A stretch of DNA of 64,000 nt from Luidia sarsii (GCA_949987565.1 OX465111.1:19120788-19184787), one strand, 5' to 3'. Shown: positions 34,201 to 64,000, counted from the stretch's first letter. The notes: generated by a model not told the origin, from the sequence alone. Made by a program: numbers and translations.

Positions 34201-35427
34201 TCACGGCTGAAATACATTCCTGCAATCCTGCATATTATATTTGTTTTACAAACTGCACAGTGCATATGTGCATGTCCATTACTTGGAGCACGTGTGTGGC
34301 TCAGGTAAGCGTGAGGGAGGTATTCAAATGCACTATACTAGTAACAATGTAAGAAATGACAACCGTTACAAAGTTACTAGTTAGCAATAGCTTAAAACTT
34401 AAATAAAAAGGACTACAGTACAGGGCGGACCTGTTCAGACAAAAAGTCAAACAAACAAAGGTAAAACTTAAAAGTAAATCTGACTGGGAACGTTTTTAAC
34501 AAATTGGAAATTTTTGGTATATATCACTATATTTTTGTATATCACTTTTATATCAAATTGGAAAATTGAAATATTGGCAAAGAAATGTTTGACTGGACCA
34601 GGATTTGTACCCGAGACATCTAGATTCTGGTCATGGTTTTGCATATTAATTGTTATTACCAACTTGTCAATTGCGACAGCAGTATTTACGATACTCATTT
34701 TGATTTTGATTTTTTTATTGATTTATCATTCGATTCATTCATTGGTGGCAGTGAATGATAATATTTACGCAGTGGCTGTTGTTACAGCAGTCGTCCGTGT
34801 GGTTCCCTGACTTGATTGTATTTCGTCAGCATTGCAGGCTGGTTGAACCAGTCTATTAGCTGATAGTCTGGTTCCAAGAGCTAAACATCATGACAAATAC
34901 TGTGAAGTCAGGGAAGCACACGGACAACTGCCGTAACAACAGCCACTGCGAATGATAATATTTACCCAATGTGGTGAAATAAAGCAGCCTAAAACTAAAA
35001 GTAAAAACGACACAGACTTCAAAAGCAAACTTTCCAAATAAACAAGAAACCCGTATCAAGCATCCATTATGGGAAAAGTAAAGGACAAACAGTGAAACAG
35101 TGACAGGGAATTTTTGGGAAAAGGGAGTTGTTGGTGGAGGGACCAGTCTATAAAACTGCAGTCCTCAATGGACGATTTTAAGATGACAAGTTCAGAAACA
35201 CGACCGGTCAGACGAGAGAAAAAAAATCCCAGACAAGTTGGAAATTAAAATCCCTCACAAATTGCGACCTATTTTCGGCGTGACACTTTAACACTGGGGT
35301 GAAAAGAAGTCAGCATGCATACGTGTACGATTGCCACGGCCTGTCCTGAAAGAAAGCGACTCGAATTACGAGAAATCGCCCGAAATAAATGGAACTTACT
35401 TTGCCCGACCACCGCCTTGAGCGCCAT
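10622..35427 (-). CDS. STXBP1: Syntaxin-binding protein, Munc18/unc-18 (SM family), complete
   Basis: Sec1/Munc18 proteins clasp syntaxin and the assembling SNARE bundle and are needed for exocytosis, especially of synaptic vesicles. Eighteen coding exons on the minus strand join in frame to 1,782 nt, that is 593 residues plus stop; vertebrate Munc18-1 has 594. The start codon is 35425-35427 in exon 1 (MALKAVVGQ) and the stop is 10622-10624. Conserved stretches cover the whole length: [100 protein letters not shown] and [10 protein letters not shown]. Introns total about 23 kb and intron 1 alone is 9.5 kb. The gene is divergent from prefoldin 6. It is closest to STXBP1 but may represent the ancestor of STXBP1, 2 and 3, so the symbol is approximate. 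Confidence 0.97.
10689..10976. repeat. GA-rich (GAGAGG) microsatellite abutting exon 18 acceptor
   Basis: Nearly pure purine on the plus strand; on the gene's minus strand it is a CT tract of about 285 nt that ends at the acceptor of exon 18 (10687-10688). It therefore forms an oversized polypyrimidine tract. Long leucine/serine/proline-type reading frames across it are artefacts. Confidence 0.9.
11559..11662 (-). mobile_element. Hairpin-motif fragment (family A), rearranged
   Basis: Minus-orientation motif agtgggcctgacgcttcgat then cctagcaggacctttctcaa, followed by partial repeats of the hairpin arm. It lies in Munc18 intron 16, directly next to a tRNA-like repeat. Confidence 0.7.
11691..11772 (-). 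repeat. tRNA-Ser-like SINE fragment
   Basis: On the minus strand the order is an A-box-like gtggtccagtggttaaggcg, an anticodon region with cttgaaa (TGA), and a B-box ggttcgaatcc. Most pairs of an acceptor stem (agctcgg with cctagct) can form. The layout recalls tRNA-Ser(UGA), but the anticodon stem is poor, so it is a tRNA-derived repeat rather than a working tRNA. Related copies are at 39749-39830 and 52297-52365. Confidence 0.65.
12440..12505 (-). mobile_element. Strongly diverged hairpin-motif fragment
   Basis: aaaattaccagaaaatcaag, then gacccgacatttcggtccgt, then gcaggacctttatcaaagg keep the layout of the minus-orientation Penelope end motif with many changes. It directly precedes the minisatellite array in Munc18 intron 15. 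Confidence 0.5.
12530..13418. repeat. 14-bp minisatellite (gacaaggaccttgt), intron 15 array
   Basis: About 60 units of gacaaggaccttgt with frequent variants (gacgagg, gacatgg, gacgatg) fill most of Munc18 intron 15 and end 36 nt from the donor of exon 15. The same unit forms a second array in intron 13 (15595-16043). Because 14 is not a multiple of 3, the array is read in all frames as [16 protein letters not shown] repeats; these are not genes. Confidence 0.95.
14067..14222. mobile_element. Palindromic non-autonomous Penelope-derived element with TSD
   Basis: Order: tail segment (minus), hairpin motif (minus, ending ctttctcaaaggca), then hairpin motif (plus, from tgcctttgagaaagg). Direct repeats aaacatagtactttg flank it exactly (14052-14066 and 14223-14237), a 15-bp target-site duplication. 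It lies in Munc18 intron 14. Confidence 0.85.
14450..14890. repeat. Three tandem ~145-bp units of a dispersed repeat
   Basis: Each unit contains gttttcgttctgaccagcaa, then ttaaccccttgcgtac, then ggacgccgctattgtccaaa. The sequence after the last unit (to about 15000, with attgtgggac and atcgaggga) matches the interior of the TTAA-flanked element at 54349-55022, so this is a tandemly expanded fragment of that transposon family. It lies in Munc18 intron 13. Confidence 0.75.
15060..15600 (-). repeat. Tandem partial duplications of the end of Munc18 exon 13
   Basis: Four to five irregular units of about 100-160 bp contain the intronic block atggtcaagttacccatttg plus pieces of the 3' end of exon 13. 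The clearest piece, 15444-15487, matches 16043-16086 and includes 34 coding nucleotides, the donor and flanking intron. Other pieces are at 15070-15098, 15203-15250, 15327-15355 and 15578-15592. The real exon 13 ends at 16055. The copies leave additional donor-like GTGAG sites in intron 13. Confidence 0.85.
15595..16043. repeat. 14-bp minisatellite, intron 13 array
   Basis: About 32 units of the gacaaggaccttgt family found also in intron 15. It begins about 10 nt beyond the donor of exon 13, and a copy of the donor block gacttttcctcaccg lies at both ends of the array. Confidence 0.93.
16283..16640. repeat. GGGA-rich array abutting exon 13 acceptor
   Basis: Plus strand is (ggga)n and ggggagggg with almost no pyrimidine; on the gene strand this is a 350-nt CCCT polypyrimidine tract just upstream of the exon 13 acceptor (16275-16276). 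The G-rich strand could form G-quadruplexes. Confidence 0.93.
16738..16945. repeat. GATT tetranucleotide repeat
   Basis: Two blocks of gattgattgattg separated by a unique spacer that is itself partly duplicated (tctaaactcattggcttgta). It lies in Munc18 intron 12. Confidence 0.92.
17117..17640. repeat. GA-rich array abutting exon 12 acceptor
   Basis: Purine-rich plus strand with higher-order units of about 60 bp (gagggtgagtgagtgagaca). On the gene strand it is a 500-nt CT tract that ends at the acceptor of exon 12 (17115-17116). Confidence 0.93.
18100..18890. mobile_element. Possible DNA transposon remnant with short inverted ends
   Basis: Left end tagcttttccgccgcttc and right end gaagcggaaaagctcta are imperfect inverted repeats enclosing about 790 bp that contains several gacgtcat palindromes and no reading frame. 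No target-site duplication was identified. It lies in Munc18 intron 10. Confidence 0.45.
19195..19310 (-). mobile_element. Non-autonomous Penelope-derived fragment
   Basis: Tail segment (gatatacaaaattgttg) followed by the minus-orientation hairpin motif up to gcaaaggcagag. It lies in Munc18 intron 9. It is followed by a remnant (19310-19370) related to the SINE segment at 46950-47090. Confidence 0.75.
19390..19842 (-). repeat. Three ~148-bp tandem units carrying a copy of the exon 9 donor
   Basis: Units repeat ttaaaaattcattggc, then catgcacaagtctatgg, then cccatagactcgtgtg, then gctcacctgtacacgtca. The last block duplicates the final ~13 coding nucleotides of Munc18 exon 9 with its GTGAG donor. 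The true donor is 19841-19842; donor copies are at 19693-19694 and 19545-19546. Each unit also contains an inverted pair (agtctatgg with ccatagact) able to form a hairpin. Confidence 0.87.
20008..20490. repeat. ~68-bp tandem repeat, seven copies
   Basis: Unit contains cattgcatccacagctgtga and gcactgaatggcccactgtg, spaced about 68 bp from 20012 to 20425. It fills Munc18 intron 8. Confidence 0.93.
20645..20785. mobile_element. Fragment of the second hairpin family (family B)
   Basis: Contains gatttgaaggtttgcctag, gaaggtttgccgcgacac and gtggggctctggaaagagcc, related to 45790-45900 and 59130-59340 and, in inverted orientation, to the array at 47.8-48.4 kb. It lies in Munc18 intron 7. Confidence 0.6.
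20968..35427 (-). CDS. STXBP1: Munc18 exons 1-7 (domain 1 and start of domain 2)
   Basis: Coding exons in transcript order: 35400-35427, 25833-25882, 24562-24643, 23913-23989, 22679-22757, 21812-21915 and 20968-21116. They encode residues 1 to about 189. The closed-syntaxin-binding face of domain 1 is kept: Asp31, Met35 and Glu56 match Munc18-1 Asp34, Met38 and Glu59, and Arg43 replaces Lys46 conservatively. Exon 7 gives [23 protein letters not shown], a strongly conserved helix. All donors are GT and all acceptors AG; phases run 1, 0, 1, 0, 1, 0, 2. Confidence 0.95.
21185..21785. repeat. ~25-bp minisatellite (tctactgatttgggttctg)
   Basis: About 22 diverged units alternating gtagcgactctactg, gcagtaactctactg and similar. 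It occupies most of Munc18 intron 6. Confidence 0.93.
22350..22440 (-). mobile_element. Old, diverged inverted hairpin pair (family A)
   Basis: gcctgatgtttcgattcg, then gggaccattctcaaa, then tcctgccaggatcgacac keep the order of a minus/plus pair of the Penelope end motif with many substitutions. It lies in Munc18 intron 5. Confidence 0.5.
22968..23377. repeat. Nested fold-back repeat
   Basis: Two inverted pairs are nested: 22968-23020 with 23290-23345 (aggttgtggtttg against caaaccacaacct) and 23130-23180 with 23336-23377 (aggctcgggcttaggc against gcctgagcccgagcctaagc). The region lies in Munc18 intron 4 and may be a fold-back DNA element. Confidence 0.6.
24320..24475. mobile_element. Small fold-back element (MITE-like)
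   Basis: Ends gctttgtaatactgtttaca and tgtaaacaggattacaaaac are inverted relative to each other, and the centre has ggctctatgaaattggagcc. A related half is at 51005-51085. It lies in Munc18 intron 3. Confidence 0.6.
24941..25046. mobile_element. Non-autonomous Penelope-derived element with TSD
   Basis: Minus hairpin motif fused to the end of a plus motif (cagagtcaggcccactaaat) and a short tail. It is flanked by aagtgtaaatttta at 24927-24940 and 25047-25060, a 14-bp target-site duplication. It lies in Munc18 intron 2. Confidence 0.82.
25606..25658 (+). mobile_element. 53-bp insertion of the hairpin motif alone, with TSD
   Basis: Only the motif is present (gcctttgagaaaggtcctgc, then tatgatcgaaaatgtcagg), with no tail and no inverted partner. 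It is flanked by atgattaactattca at 25591-25605 and 25659-25673, a perfect 15-bp direct repeat. Confidence 0.82.
26093..26269. mobile_element. 177-bp pogo/Tc1-like MITE, copy 1
   Basis: Begins cagtggaacgtc and ends gatgttccactg, with internal ttcgttatagc repeats. The same 177-bp element is at 37777-37953 and a 167-bp version at 50368-50534. CAGTGGAAC-type ends with TA target sites are typical of pogo/Tigger-related elements. It lies in Munc18 intron 1. Confidence 0.75.
26325..26592. repeat. ~24-bp minisatellite (ggcattggaatagggtttcc)
   Basis: About 11 units, very regular, in Munc18 intron 1. Confidence 0.95.
26890..27600. repeat. ~155-bp tandem repeat, four to five copies
   Basis: Unit contains tcatcaaactcatgacgtgg, gtgacatggaattgatctgt and cgtttgactttgacgtgtga. 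It lies in Munc18 intron 1; frames of about 200 codons across it are repeat artefacts. Confidence 0.93.
27720..28560. repeat. ACATGT-rich region
   Basis: Dense tacatgtac palindromes and tgtac steps without strict periodicity, in Munc18 intron 1. Tyrosine/cysteine/methionine-rich frames here reflect composition only. Confidence 0.85.
29023..29437. mobile_element. Element with ~95-bp terminal inverted repeats
   Basis: The left arm 29023-29116 (ttgtggagacattgctttgt and gagtgagaaacaatgtttt) matches the reverse complement of the right arm 29340-29437. The ~220-bp centre has no coding frame. It looks like a non-autonomous DNA transposon with long inverted ends, in Munc18 intron 1. Confidence 0.75.
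29440..32340. other. Munc18 intron 1, no gene identified
   Basis: Contains homopolymer runs (30368-30378, 30618-30634, 32016-32044, 32172-32190), a GGGA-type stretch at 30448-30525, and scattered ACATGT repeats. I see no exon-like sequence or RNA gene. Confidence 0.5.
32344..32565. mobile_element. Fold-back repeat with gaatcgcgatt motifs
   Basis: Opposed segments ccaaataaacgtgatta and taatcgcgtttattgg flank repeated gatttgaatcgcgattc. It is related to the element at 49050-49290. It lies in Munc18 intron 1. Confidence 0.55.
32570..34435. other. Munc18 intron 1, no gene identified
   Basis: AT-rich unique sequence with a C-run at 32876-32889. Neither strand shows a coding exon with family resemblance. 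Confidence 0.45.
34440..34630 (-). repeat. SINE remnant (second tRNA-like family)
   Basis: Shares ctgactgggaac, aacaaattgg and ggcaaagaaatg with 46950-47090, and keeps a B-box-like relic near 34597-34620. It lies in Munc18 intron 1. Confidence 0.5.
34738..34970. repeat. Inverted repeat with ~70-bp arms
   Basis: The arm 34738-34815 (gaatgataatatttacgcag, ggctgttgttac, tccctgactt) is matched in reverse complement by about 34893-34970. The loop of about 80 nt holds a smaller pair (ggttgaaccag and ctggttcc). It could be a fold-back element. Confidence 0.7.
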
Positions 35428-35552
35428 CTTTATTTATTATGATTCCCAGTGCATTCTGGGGGATTTCCTGGGCGCAGGAGCATGGTGCCTTGACAGCCGC
35501 GGCCACAGCGTTGGCGTGCACGTGCCGACGGGCATAGGTACCAGACTTCAAG
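35428..35552. promoter_or_regulatory. Divergent promoter of Munc18 (-) and prefoldin 6 (+)
   Basis: The two start codons face away from each other with 125 bp between them, so both 5' UTRs and core promoters must share this space. On the minus strand 35445-35462 reads ccccagaatgcactggg, close to the SBS element bound by ZNF143/Staf (core CCCAGAATGCAYYG), an element common in divergent promoters. A CACGTG E-box is at 35519-35524. The surrounding stretch is GC-richer than the introns. Factor binding is inferred. Confidence 0.75.
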
Positions 35553-38187
35553 ATGGCGACCGAAAATGTGCAGTCGAACTTGCAGGATGAACTGGAAAAA
35601 TTCAAGACAGTGCAGAAAAGTAAGGGAAAAATGTCTCTCAGTTGAGGAAGCTCAACGCTCCGTTGTATGGCAGGAGTCAATGGTTCCTTTGATACTTTAA
35701 CCGCTTCATTTGATAGGTTTTTTGCAGTGTTTCATTGGATTCCTGCTCCGAAATAAATTTGTTGCATTGCAAATTTTTGGCCATTCCACTTTTTCCAGTG
35801 CATTGGCATTTATGTTGTCATAGCTGCGCATCACTGTCAATGGTAGCCTAAATATCTAACTAATAGTACTACTACTAGATCAGCATTCCTGTTCCAAAGG
35901 CTTCGGTCTTTTTAGAAATGTGTTATTCATTGAAATATGGGCTTTATTGGTGTTACTTAGAACTGACAGTGACAGACTAGTTAATATAATTTAATTATAA
36001 GTGGTGTAATGTTTGTTTTGATTGTTGTTTTTAATAATTAAGTAATTATTCATTTATTATTGACACGTTTGGGAAAGAAGGGAAAATATCCTTTCAGTTG
36101 ATTGAGGAGATGTCTCTCCTGTCTGGCGAGCCAAAAGGAGACGGCCATCTTTGATTTTAAACTGAACCAGTAATCCCCAGTATACATAAATCGATGACGT
36201 TCTGACAGGTCAGGTTGCGTAGTGGGTCTGTGTGAGTGTGTGCACGCGCATGCACGAATTGAGCCCCATGACTGTTTCCTAAACAGTGCAAAGCAGCATC
36301 CAGACATCGCACCGCTGTAGACCAAATTTTGGGGACTCCTGTCCCGCTGCGCGATGTTGGATGCGGCGGCCAAAAAAAAGATGCACGCCGGGACAAGAAA
36401 CTAATAATTTCTTTGACTTGGCCTAACCCACCAGATTTTACTCCCTCTCTTTGGCAGATTACCAGAAGGCCGTGGAGACGAGACAAAAGCTGGATGCCCA
36501 GATGAACGAGAACAACATTGTGAAGACTGTACGTACCGCAAAGCCCTAGTCCACACACTTAGTCATAAAGGGGGGGGGGTTGTTTTCCTGGTCAATTTTT
36601 GCCCAGATTTTTTTGGACGAGCCAGTGCAATGTCAGATCCACTGATTCACCGTAGCGTGAAAGGCTTTGCTGGGATCAAAGCACCAAGGGGTGGATATCA
36701 CCAAACTTGTCGTATCATGCGATTTATCGCAAGGCCGATGAGCGATGCACAGAAACTGTACGGCATAGCACAACTTACGATCTCCTGTCACATGGCAAGG
36801 TACCAGTCTCCTAGAGTCTGTACGAGATCATCAGATATAACCCGGTGGGAGTGACTTTAGATGGGGTTTAGATGAGTTTAGATCGGGAAAGTCTATTTTC
36901 CAAAAAGTCTAATTCTTTTTGTTTGTTTGTTTTATAAAGAATTGTTAGACTGGTTGCAAAGCCATTTGGTGCATCTCATGTTTTAAATATGGTTGTGTTC
37001 CGTCTTGTTCCATGACCCTGAACTAAGGGTGTTTGTCCTTTCCGGTCGTGACAGGCTCTCAGAATGAACAAATCCTTACTCTTCCAGGGGTCGGTTTCAC
37101 CAAACTCATCGTAACTTACAGTCAATCGCAAGGCGATGAGCGATGCTCAGAAACCATACGGCGATGGGTTATGTGAGGTCTAGCCCTGGCCCACCAAACG
37201 TGTCAGTTTCCTCTAGCATGTCTAATGTTATATCTATGCGTTTCTTCTCATTTGATCACCAGGAGCTGGGTCTGTTGGAGGAGGACGCCAAGGTGTACAA
37301 GATGATGGGGCCCGCCCTCATACAGCAGGATATTAGCGAGGCCAAGCAGACCGTCGGCAAGAGAATTGAATACATCGGGGGAGAGATGTAAGTCAGTCCT
37401 CACTCAATTGCCAGTGAAATCCCGGACTTGCCAGATTTAGAGTAAACTTATGTCAAGAGACACATGCAGAAATGCTGCAAACTGCTTACTGACTAAATCG
37501 ACCAAAATGTAAAAAATGCAAAAATGAGGAGGGTCTGACGTTCCGATCCTAGCAGGACTTTTCTCAAAGGCAGACTGACACGGACAACACCAAACGGGAA
37601 GGGGAGAGCGGTAATAGGGACATGATTGACAAAGAACAGAGGATAGGCCGGGTTCAAAGGGAAGGGCAGGGGGTTAAGTAGTAGAGGGGAGAAAGAGTCA
37701 AAGAGAGAAGTGGGGGATTGAACACAAATTGATTCAGCAGAATTCGGGCTGTATTTCTTTTTTTAAAAACTGATTACAGAGGAACGTTGCCATAATGAAC
37801 ATCCCGGGATCCATTAATTTTTTTGGGTATAGCAGACGTTCGTCATAGCAGTTGCCGCTGCATATCCACAGATGTATACGTCGGAAGTCAAGGGCATGTT
37901 CGTTATAGCTGAATATTTGGTATATCGGCATTAATTATAGGGACGTTCCACTGTAATAAGGAAGACAACTGAGGAGCCTGTCTTTTTCAACTATCAAGAA
38001 ATTTTGAAATGGGGAGACCATTTTATTTGCATTTCTTCTGATTTTTTATTATTATTTTTTTTACAGCAAGAGGCAAGACGGGCTGATCAAGGACCTGGAC
38101 AAGAAGCAAAACGAGCACCGGGAGAAGTTGGCCAAGTTGCAGCAGCAGTTCCAGAAATCCCAAGTGCAAGCCGTGGCCAAGTCATAG
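35553..38187 (+). CDS. PFDN6: Prefoldin subunit 6, complete
   Basis: Prefoldin 6 is a beta-type subunit of the hexameric jellyfish-shaped co-chaperone that delivers unfolded actin and tubulin to the TRiC/CCT chaperonin in the cytosol. Exons 35553-35619, 36458-36528, 37263-37387 and 38067-38187 join in frame to 384 nt, giving 127 residues plus stop (human 129). Recognisable parts are RQKLDAQMNENNIVK (first coiled coil and hairpin entry), KMMGPALIQQDISEAKQTVGKRIEYI (beta hairpins) and a C-terminal coiled coil rich in Lys, Gln and Glu (REKLAKLQQQFQKSQ). Donors are GT and acceptors AG. The gene shares its promoter with Munc18. A possible ATTAAA poly(A) signal is at 38264-38269. Confidence 0.96.
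36690..36790 (+). mobile_element. Copy of a CGTAACTTACG-type MITE
   Basis: Shares tatcaccaaacttgtcgta and gatgagcgatgcacagaaac with copies at 37087-37165, 44405-44575, 44578-44722 and 47637-47743. It lies in prefoldin 6 intron 2. The right end is poorly conserved here. Confidence 0.6.
37087..37165 (+). mobile_element. Copy of a CGTAACTTACG-type MITE, partial
   Basis: Contains gtttcaccaaactcatcgta and caatcgcaaggcgatgagcg. It lies in prefoldin 6 intron 2, upstream of exon 3. Confidence 0.65.
37465..37735 (-). mobile_element. Penelope 3'-tail remnant
   Basis: Starts with the tail segment (gctgcaaactgcttactgac), then the minus hairpin motif (gttccgatcctagcagga), then a degenerate copy of the 3' untranslated tail ending near attgaacacaaattg. 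It lies in prefoldin 6 intron 3. Confidence 0.8.
37777..37953. mobile_element. 177-bp pogo/Tc1-like MITE, copy 2
   Basis: Ends cagaggaacgtt and gacgttccactg, flanked on both sides by TA (37775-37776 and 37954-37955). Internal ggcatgttcgttatagc matches copy 1. It lies in prefoldin 6 intron 3. Confidence 0.8.
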
Positions 38188-38639
38188 CGGACCGTTATTC
38201 ATGTCGCCTGTAAAAGAAAAAAATATTAATATCTAAAAGAAAATCCCTTGCACTTGTGCCGAGATTAAACAAACGGGCCATTTCACATCAAAAATACGTC
38301 CTCCCTTCCCCCTCTTTGACTTTTGTTTTTGTTTTTTGGAGTAGATTAATTTTTGCTGGGAAGTGGCCCGAAGTTCATCCCGGGAACCGACCCAACTGGT
38401 CCTGCTTGAAGGAACTAAGGGCAAGGCGCCCCTTTTGAGATAGAGGCCCATGCCAACACTTGATGGCTGCCCTGACCTACCTGTGATGTTAATCCTAACG
38501 GAACCTCACATTCCCGACGGCTATCTGCCGCTGTTGCATGGCGATGCATTGAGCTGTGAAACGGCAAGATAAAGACAGGCGTGGATTCTATTTTCTTCAG
38601 TTTGCTTGCGCCAAACAAGACCATGAATCTTGTTTTTCA

Positions 38640-39370
38640 TTTAGAGAGTTTCATGCTGTTTGGTTCCATTGGATTCTCTTTGGATCTGATAGGTTCTGAT
38701 GGGTTTCATTGGATTCTGTTGGGATCTGATGGATTCTCTTCGGCTCCATGAGATACTCTTTGGATCGGATAGGTTCTGATGGGTTTCATTGGATTCTGTT
38801 GGGATCTGATGCATTCTCTTCGGCTCCATTAGATACTCTTTGGATCTGATAGGTTCTGATGGGTTTCATTGGATTCTGTTGGGATCTGATGGATTCTCTT
38901 CGGCTCCATGAGATACTCTTTGGATCTGATAGGTTCTGATGGGTTTCATTGGATTCTGTTGGGATCTGATGCATTCTCTTCGGCTCCATTAGATACTCTT
39001 TGGATCTGATAGGTTCTGATGGGTTTCATTGGATTCTGTTGGGATCTGATGGATTCTCTTTGGTCCCATTGGATGCTCTTTGGATATAGGTTCTGATGGG
39101 TTTCATTGGATTCTGTTGGGATCTGATGGATTCTCTTCGGTTCTATTGGATGCTCTTTGGATCTGATAGGTTGTGATGGGTTTCATTGGATTCTGTTGGG
39201 ATCTGATGCGCTCTTCGGTTCCATTGGATGCTATTTGGATCTGATAGGTTCTGATGGGTATCATTGGATTATGTTTAGAACTGCCGGGTTCTGTTTGGTT
39301 CCCTCGGATTCTGTTGGGTCATCTTGATGGGTTTCATTGGATTCTGTTGGGATCTGCCGGGTTTGGCTGA
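38640..39370. repeat. ~78-bp compound tandem repeat 3' of prefoldin 6
   Basis: About nine units with ggttctgatgggtttcattg, gattctgttgggatctgatg and gattctcttcggctcc, themselves built from a gatctgatgg-like submotif. The array degrades at its right side. Confidence 0.93.
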
Positions 39371-39748
39371 GAACCCACCCATCCAAAAGCGTTCCGCTTA
39401 AACCTCAGAGGTTGTGGCAATCTGCCGAGTACTTGAGGAACTGATGGATTGAAAGGGGATCTGTTTGCAGTGTTTGTGGAGTATTTTGGGGTATTAATTG
39501 TTAATAAGTTGGGAGAGGGGGGATCGGCTTTTGTATCTGCTGTTGTGATGAGATTGTCTAATTCTGCTAAAACAATTTCTTAGTAATTAGTGTTTTTTGT
39601 TTTTTTAAACATGCGTCAGTAGCTTTTGCACTTCCATTGTCTTCAAAAATAATCTGTACATTATTTCACTCAAACATTTGATCTACTTGACGTATACTTA
39701 AATGCTGTATTTTCTGTGCTTTGCCTGATTGCCTGCTGAACATTTTCC

Positions 39749-39830
39749 AGGCAGCTCGGGTGGAAGTTGAACCCTTGACTCCTGCTTTCTAGTGCAGACA
39801 TCTTGACCACTGGACCACCGAACTGGTCGA
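39749..39830 (-). repeat. tRNA-Ser-like SINE fragment, copy 2
   Basis: Minus strand reads gaccagttcggtggtccagt followed by an altered anticodon region and a degenerate B-box (ggttcaacttcc). It is homologous to 11691-11772 and more decayed. Confidence 0.6.
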
Positions 39831-39849
39831 GGTCGGTACACAGATCTAA

Positions 39850-41554
39850 CATGATTTCGCGTCAAGGAGAATGTACTTCAAACAAGGATTTTGTCATGCT
39901 TGACGTTTAGTGAAATTTGCCTGCAAACCAAAAAAATACAGATGGCTCGGGCAGGCTTGCGTTTTAATGGTTACTTGGTTGGATGATTTTTTATTTGTTA
40001 TTTGATGAAAAGGACAAGAATGTGAACAAACAAGTTTGTGTTACAAAAATGCATAGTGCTTTTATGTTGGCAATCTACCCTCCGCTATCCTTGAAATTTG
40101 TTAAGGATACATGTACCATGAAATAAAATACCACTTGAAAATGTATATTGGATGTTGAATTCATAGCTTTTTCAATCAGTTGGGGCTTCAAGCAAAGGGC
40201 CTGATGGATGCATGAATGGATGGAGGGATGGTGGATAAAGTCAAAATTTGCACTTAGGCCATTAATCAAACTTTAGGGTTGTACATGTACATGGTGCTGT
40301 ACTTTTTTTAAATAATGGTTATTAAAAACAATAGGACAAGATGGTGGCCAAGTGCTGATTATCAGAAAATGTGAACCCACATGTTTTTAGCCAATCAATT
40401 AATCTACTGCACGCGGAATGATCCTCAAAGACAACTCCAGGGAGTTCCTAAATTTTTCAATCCTTTGAATGCCAAAATCTTCCTCCGGAAGATTTCGATG
40501 AATGGGATATGATGCTTTGGGGAAAATCACCAGCAAAAAGTGTTTTTTTGGGGGGTAAATTTCTAAAAATTCTAAACGATCTCCAAATGTTAAAAATTTT
40601 GTTATGATTGCAGAGTGTACTGGGAAACTTGTAATTATGAATAACCGTGTGAAATGACACGAGATGCAGCACACTTATTCCATCCAAGATGCCTCAGTGT
40701 GAACCCGCAATGTTTTTTTAATAATTGATCTTTGGAGGCTAATTAACTGATATAATGTACAGTAAGTGAAGCTTAAGACAACCTGGGGGTTCAGTCTTCA
40801 ATTTCGTGTGTAATTTTGGACCAATTTTTTGTTTAAAATGTGGCCCTATTTGGCTGTAGAAAAGGAGGGGTCCATCCCAAAATCCTTGCAGAAATTTGGC
40901 TTGGATGGCTACACAATTTAGGGGTGGTTTATTTCTAGGGGTAATTAGCAACAAAATAATCGGCTAAGGGCATAACAATTGTAAAGAATCTGGGAGATAA
41001 AGGTCCAAACTACAATTTTCAGTATAGCTGTACGAACTGAGAAACTTTTTGGTGTGGGATAATTGGCTTTAAAAGTGAGTGTTTTTGTACAGTGTTTATT
41101 GGAGCTCGATTTAGTGTTCTGCACCCACCGGACTTGAGGAAGGGCGACCTCATTGACGCAACAGCGCACCAAAAAGTTTTCCGCTGGTAACCCGCCAGTT
41201 GCACTCAGCGTGAAACTCGAGAGCACCACCAGCGGCAAAAGTTTGCCCCTCTAACTGGTCCCCTGCGCGAGGCCAAAGGGGTTGGGTCGGGTGGGGGGTC
41301 ACCAACTAAAGTTTATCGTTGCCACACCACCGATAACGCGTTTGATGACATTACGGGTTGGTTGATGACACACCTGTGTGTGCACTGCCGTACAGTGAAC
41401 CGAGTCGTGCGTTTCTAATTGCCGATCGGCACATTTTTCATCGATAAACTATCCCATTGAGATGTAAATTAAGCCGCCGACGTTCTTCCCCAAGGTACAT
41501 TTCTGGCCTCCGTTCGAAGAAAGTGGACGTGTTTTTTAACGAGGGTTTGTCAAC
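39850..41554. other. Intergenic region between prefoldin 6 and STKLD1-like gene
   Basis: Unique AT-rich sequence; GC rises after 41100 toward the STKLD1-like start, where its promoter should lie. I see no gene and no clear core promoter element. Confidence 0.45.

Positions 41555-64000
<22,446 letters not shown>

Overview
This window is nuclear DNA of an animal. Genes are split into short exons with GT-AG introns, no long reading frame belongs to a host gene, and the introns and intergenic DNA are filled with minisatellites, miniature inverted-repeat elements, tRNA-derived repeats and a Penelope-like retroelement. Protein similarity, the repeat style (abundant ACATGT-type DNA, Penelope-like elements) and gene order fit a marine invertebrate, probably an invertebrate deuterostome. 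I cannot fix the phylum from the sequence alone.

Four host genes were assembled exon by exon, and every junction keeps the reading frame. Flotillin-1 (minus strand, 64-1051) is represented by its first two coding exons and runs off the left edge. A complete 18-exon Munc18/unc-18 gene of the STXBP1/2/3 family (minus, 10622-35427) encodes 593 residues. A complete 4-exon prefoldin subunit 6 gene (plus, 35553-38187) encodes 127 residues. An STKLD1-like gene (plus, from 41555) gives 19 exons and 510 residues before the right edge; it has a protein kinase domain followed by armadillo-like repeats. The Munc18 and prefoldin genes are divergent, with 125 bp between their start codons. In human the relatives of all four genes map to the MHC paralogon (6p21 for FLOT1 and PFDN6; 9q34 for STXBP1 and STKLD1; 19p13 and 1p13 for STXBP2 and STXBP3), so the window looks like a piece of the unduplicated proto-MHC neighbourhood.

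Between flotillin and Munc18 (about 1.05-10.6 kb) lies a Penelope-like element with an open 610-codon reverse transcriptase/GIY-YIG frame. Its 5' part has been replaced by an inverted copy of its own 3' end. A hairpin motif from its end, resembling a degenerate hammerhead ribozyme, is scattered through the window. At least seven small non-autonomous copies sit between target-site duplications of 9-15 bp, and the smallest is only 53 bp. A second family with an intact CTGATGA core heads a seven-unit array at 47.75-48.37 kb.

The introns show three recurring patterns. The same minisatellite occurs in two introns of one gene (three cases). Very long polypyrimidine tracts abut three acceptors of the Munc18 gene. 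Tandem duplications that carry a real exon-end/donor boundary lie in the following intron (Munc18 exons 9 and 13), leaving decoy 5' splice sites.
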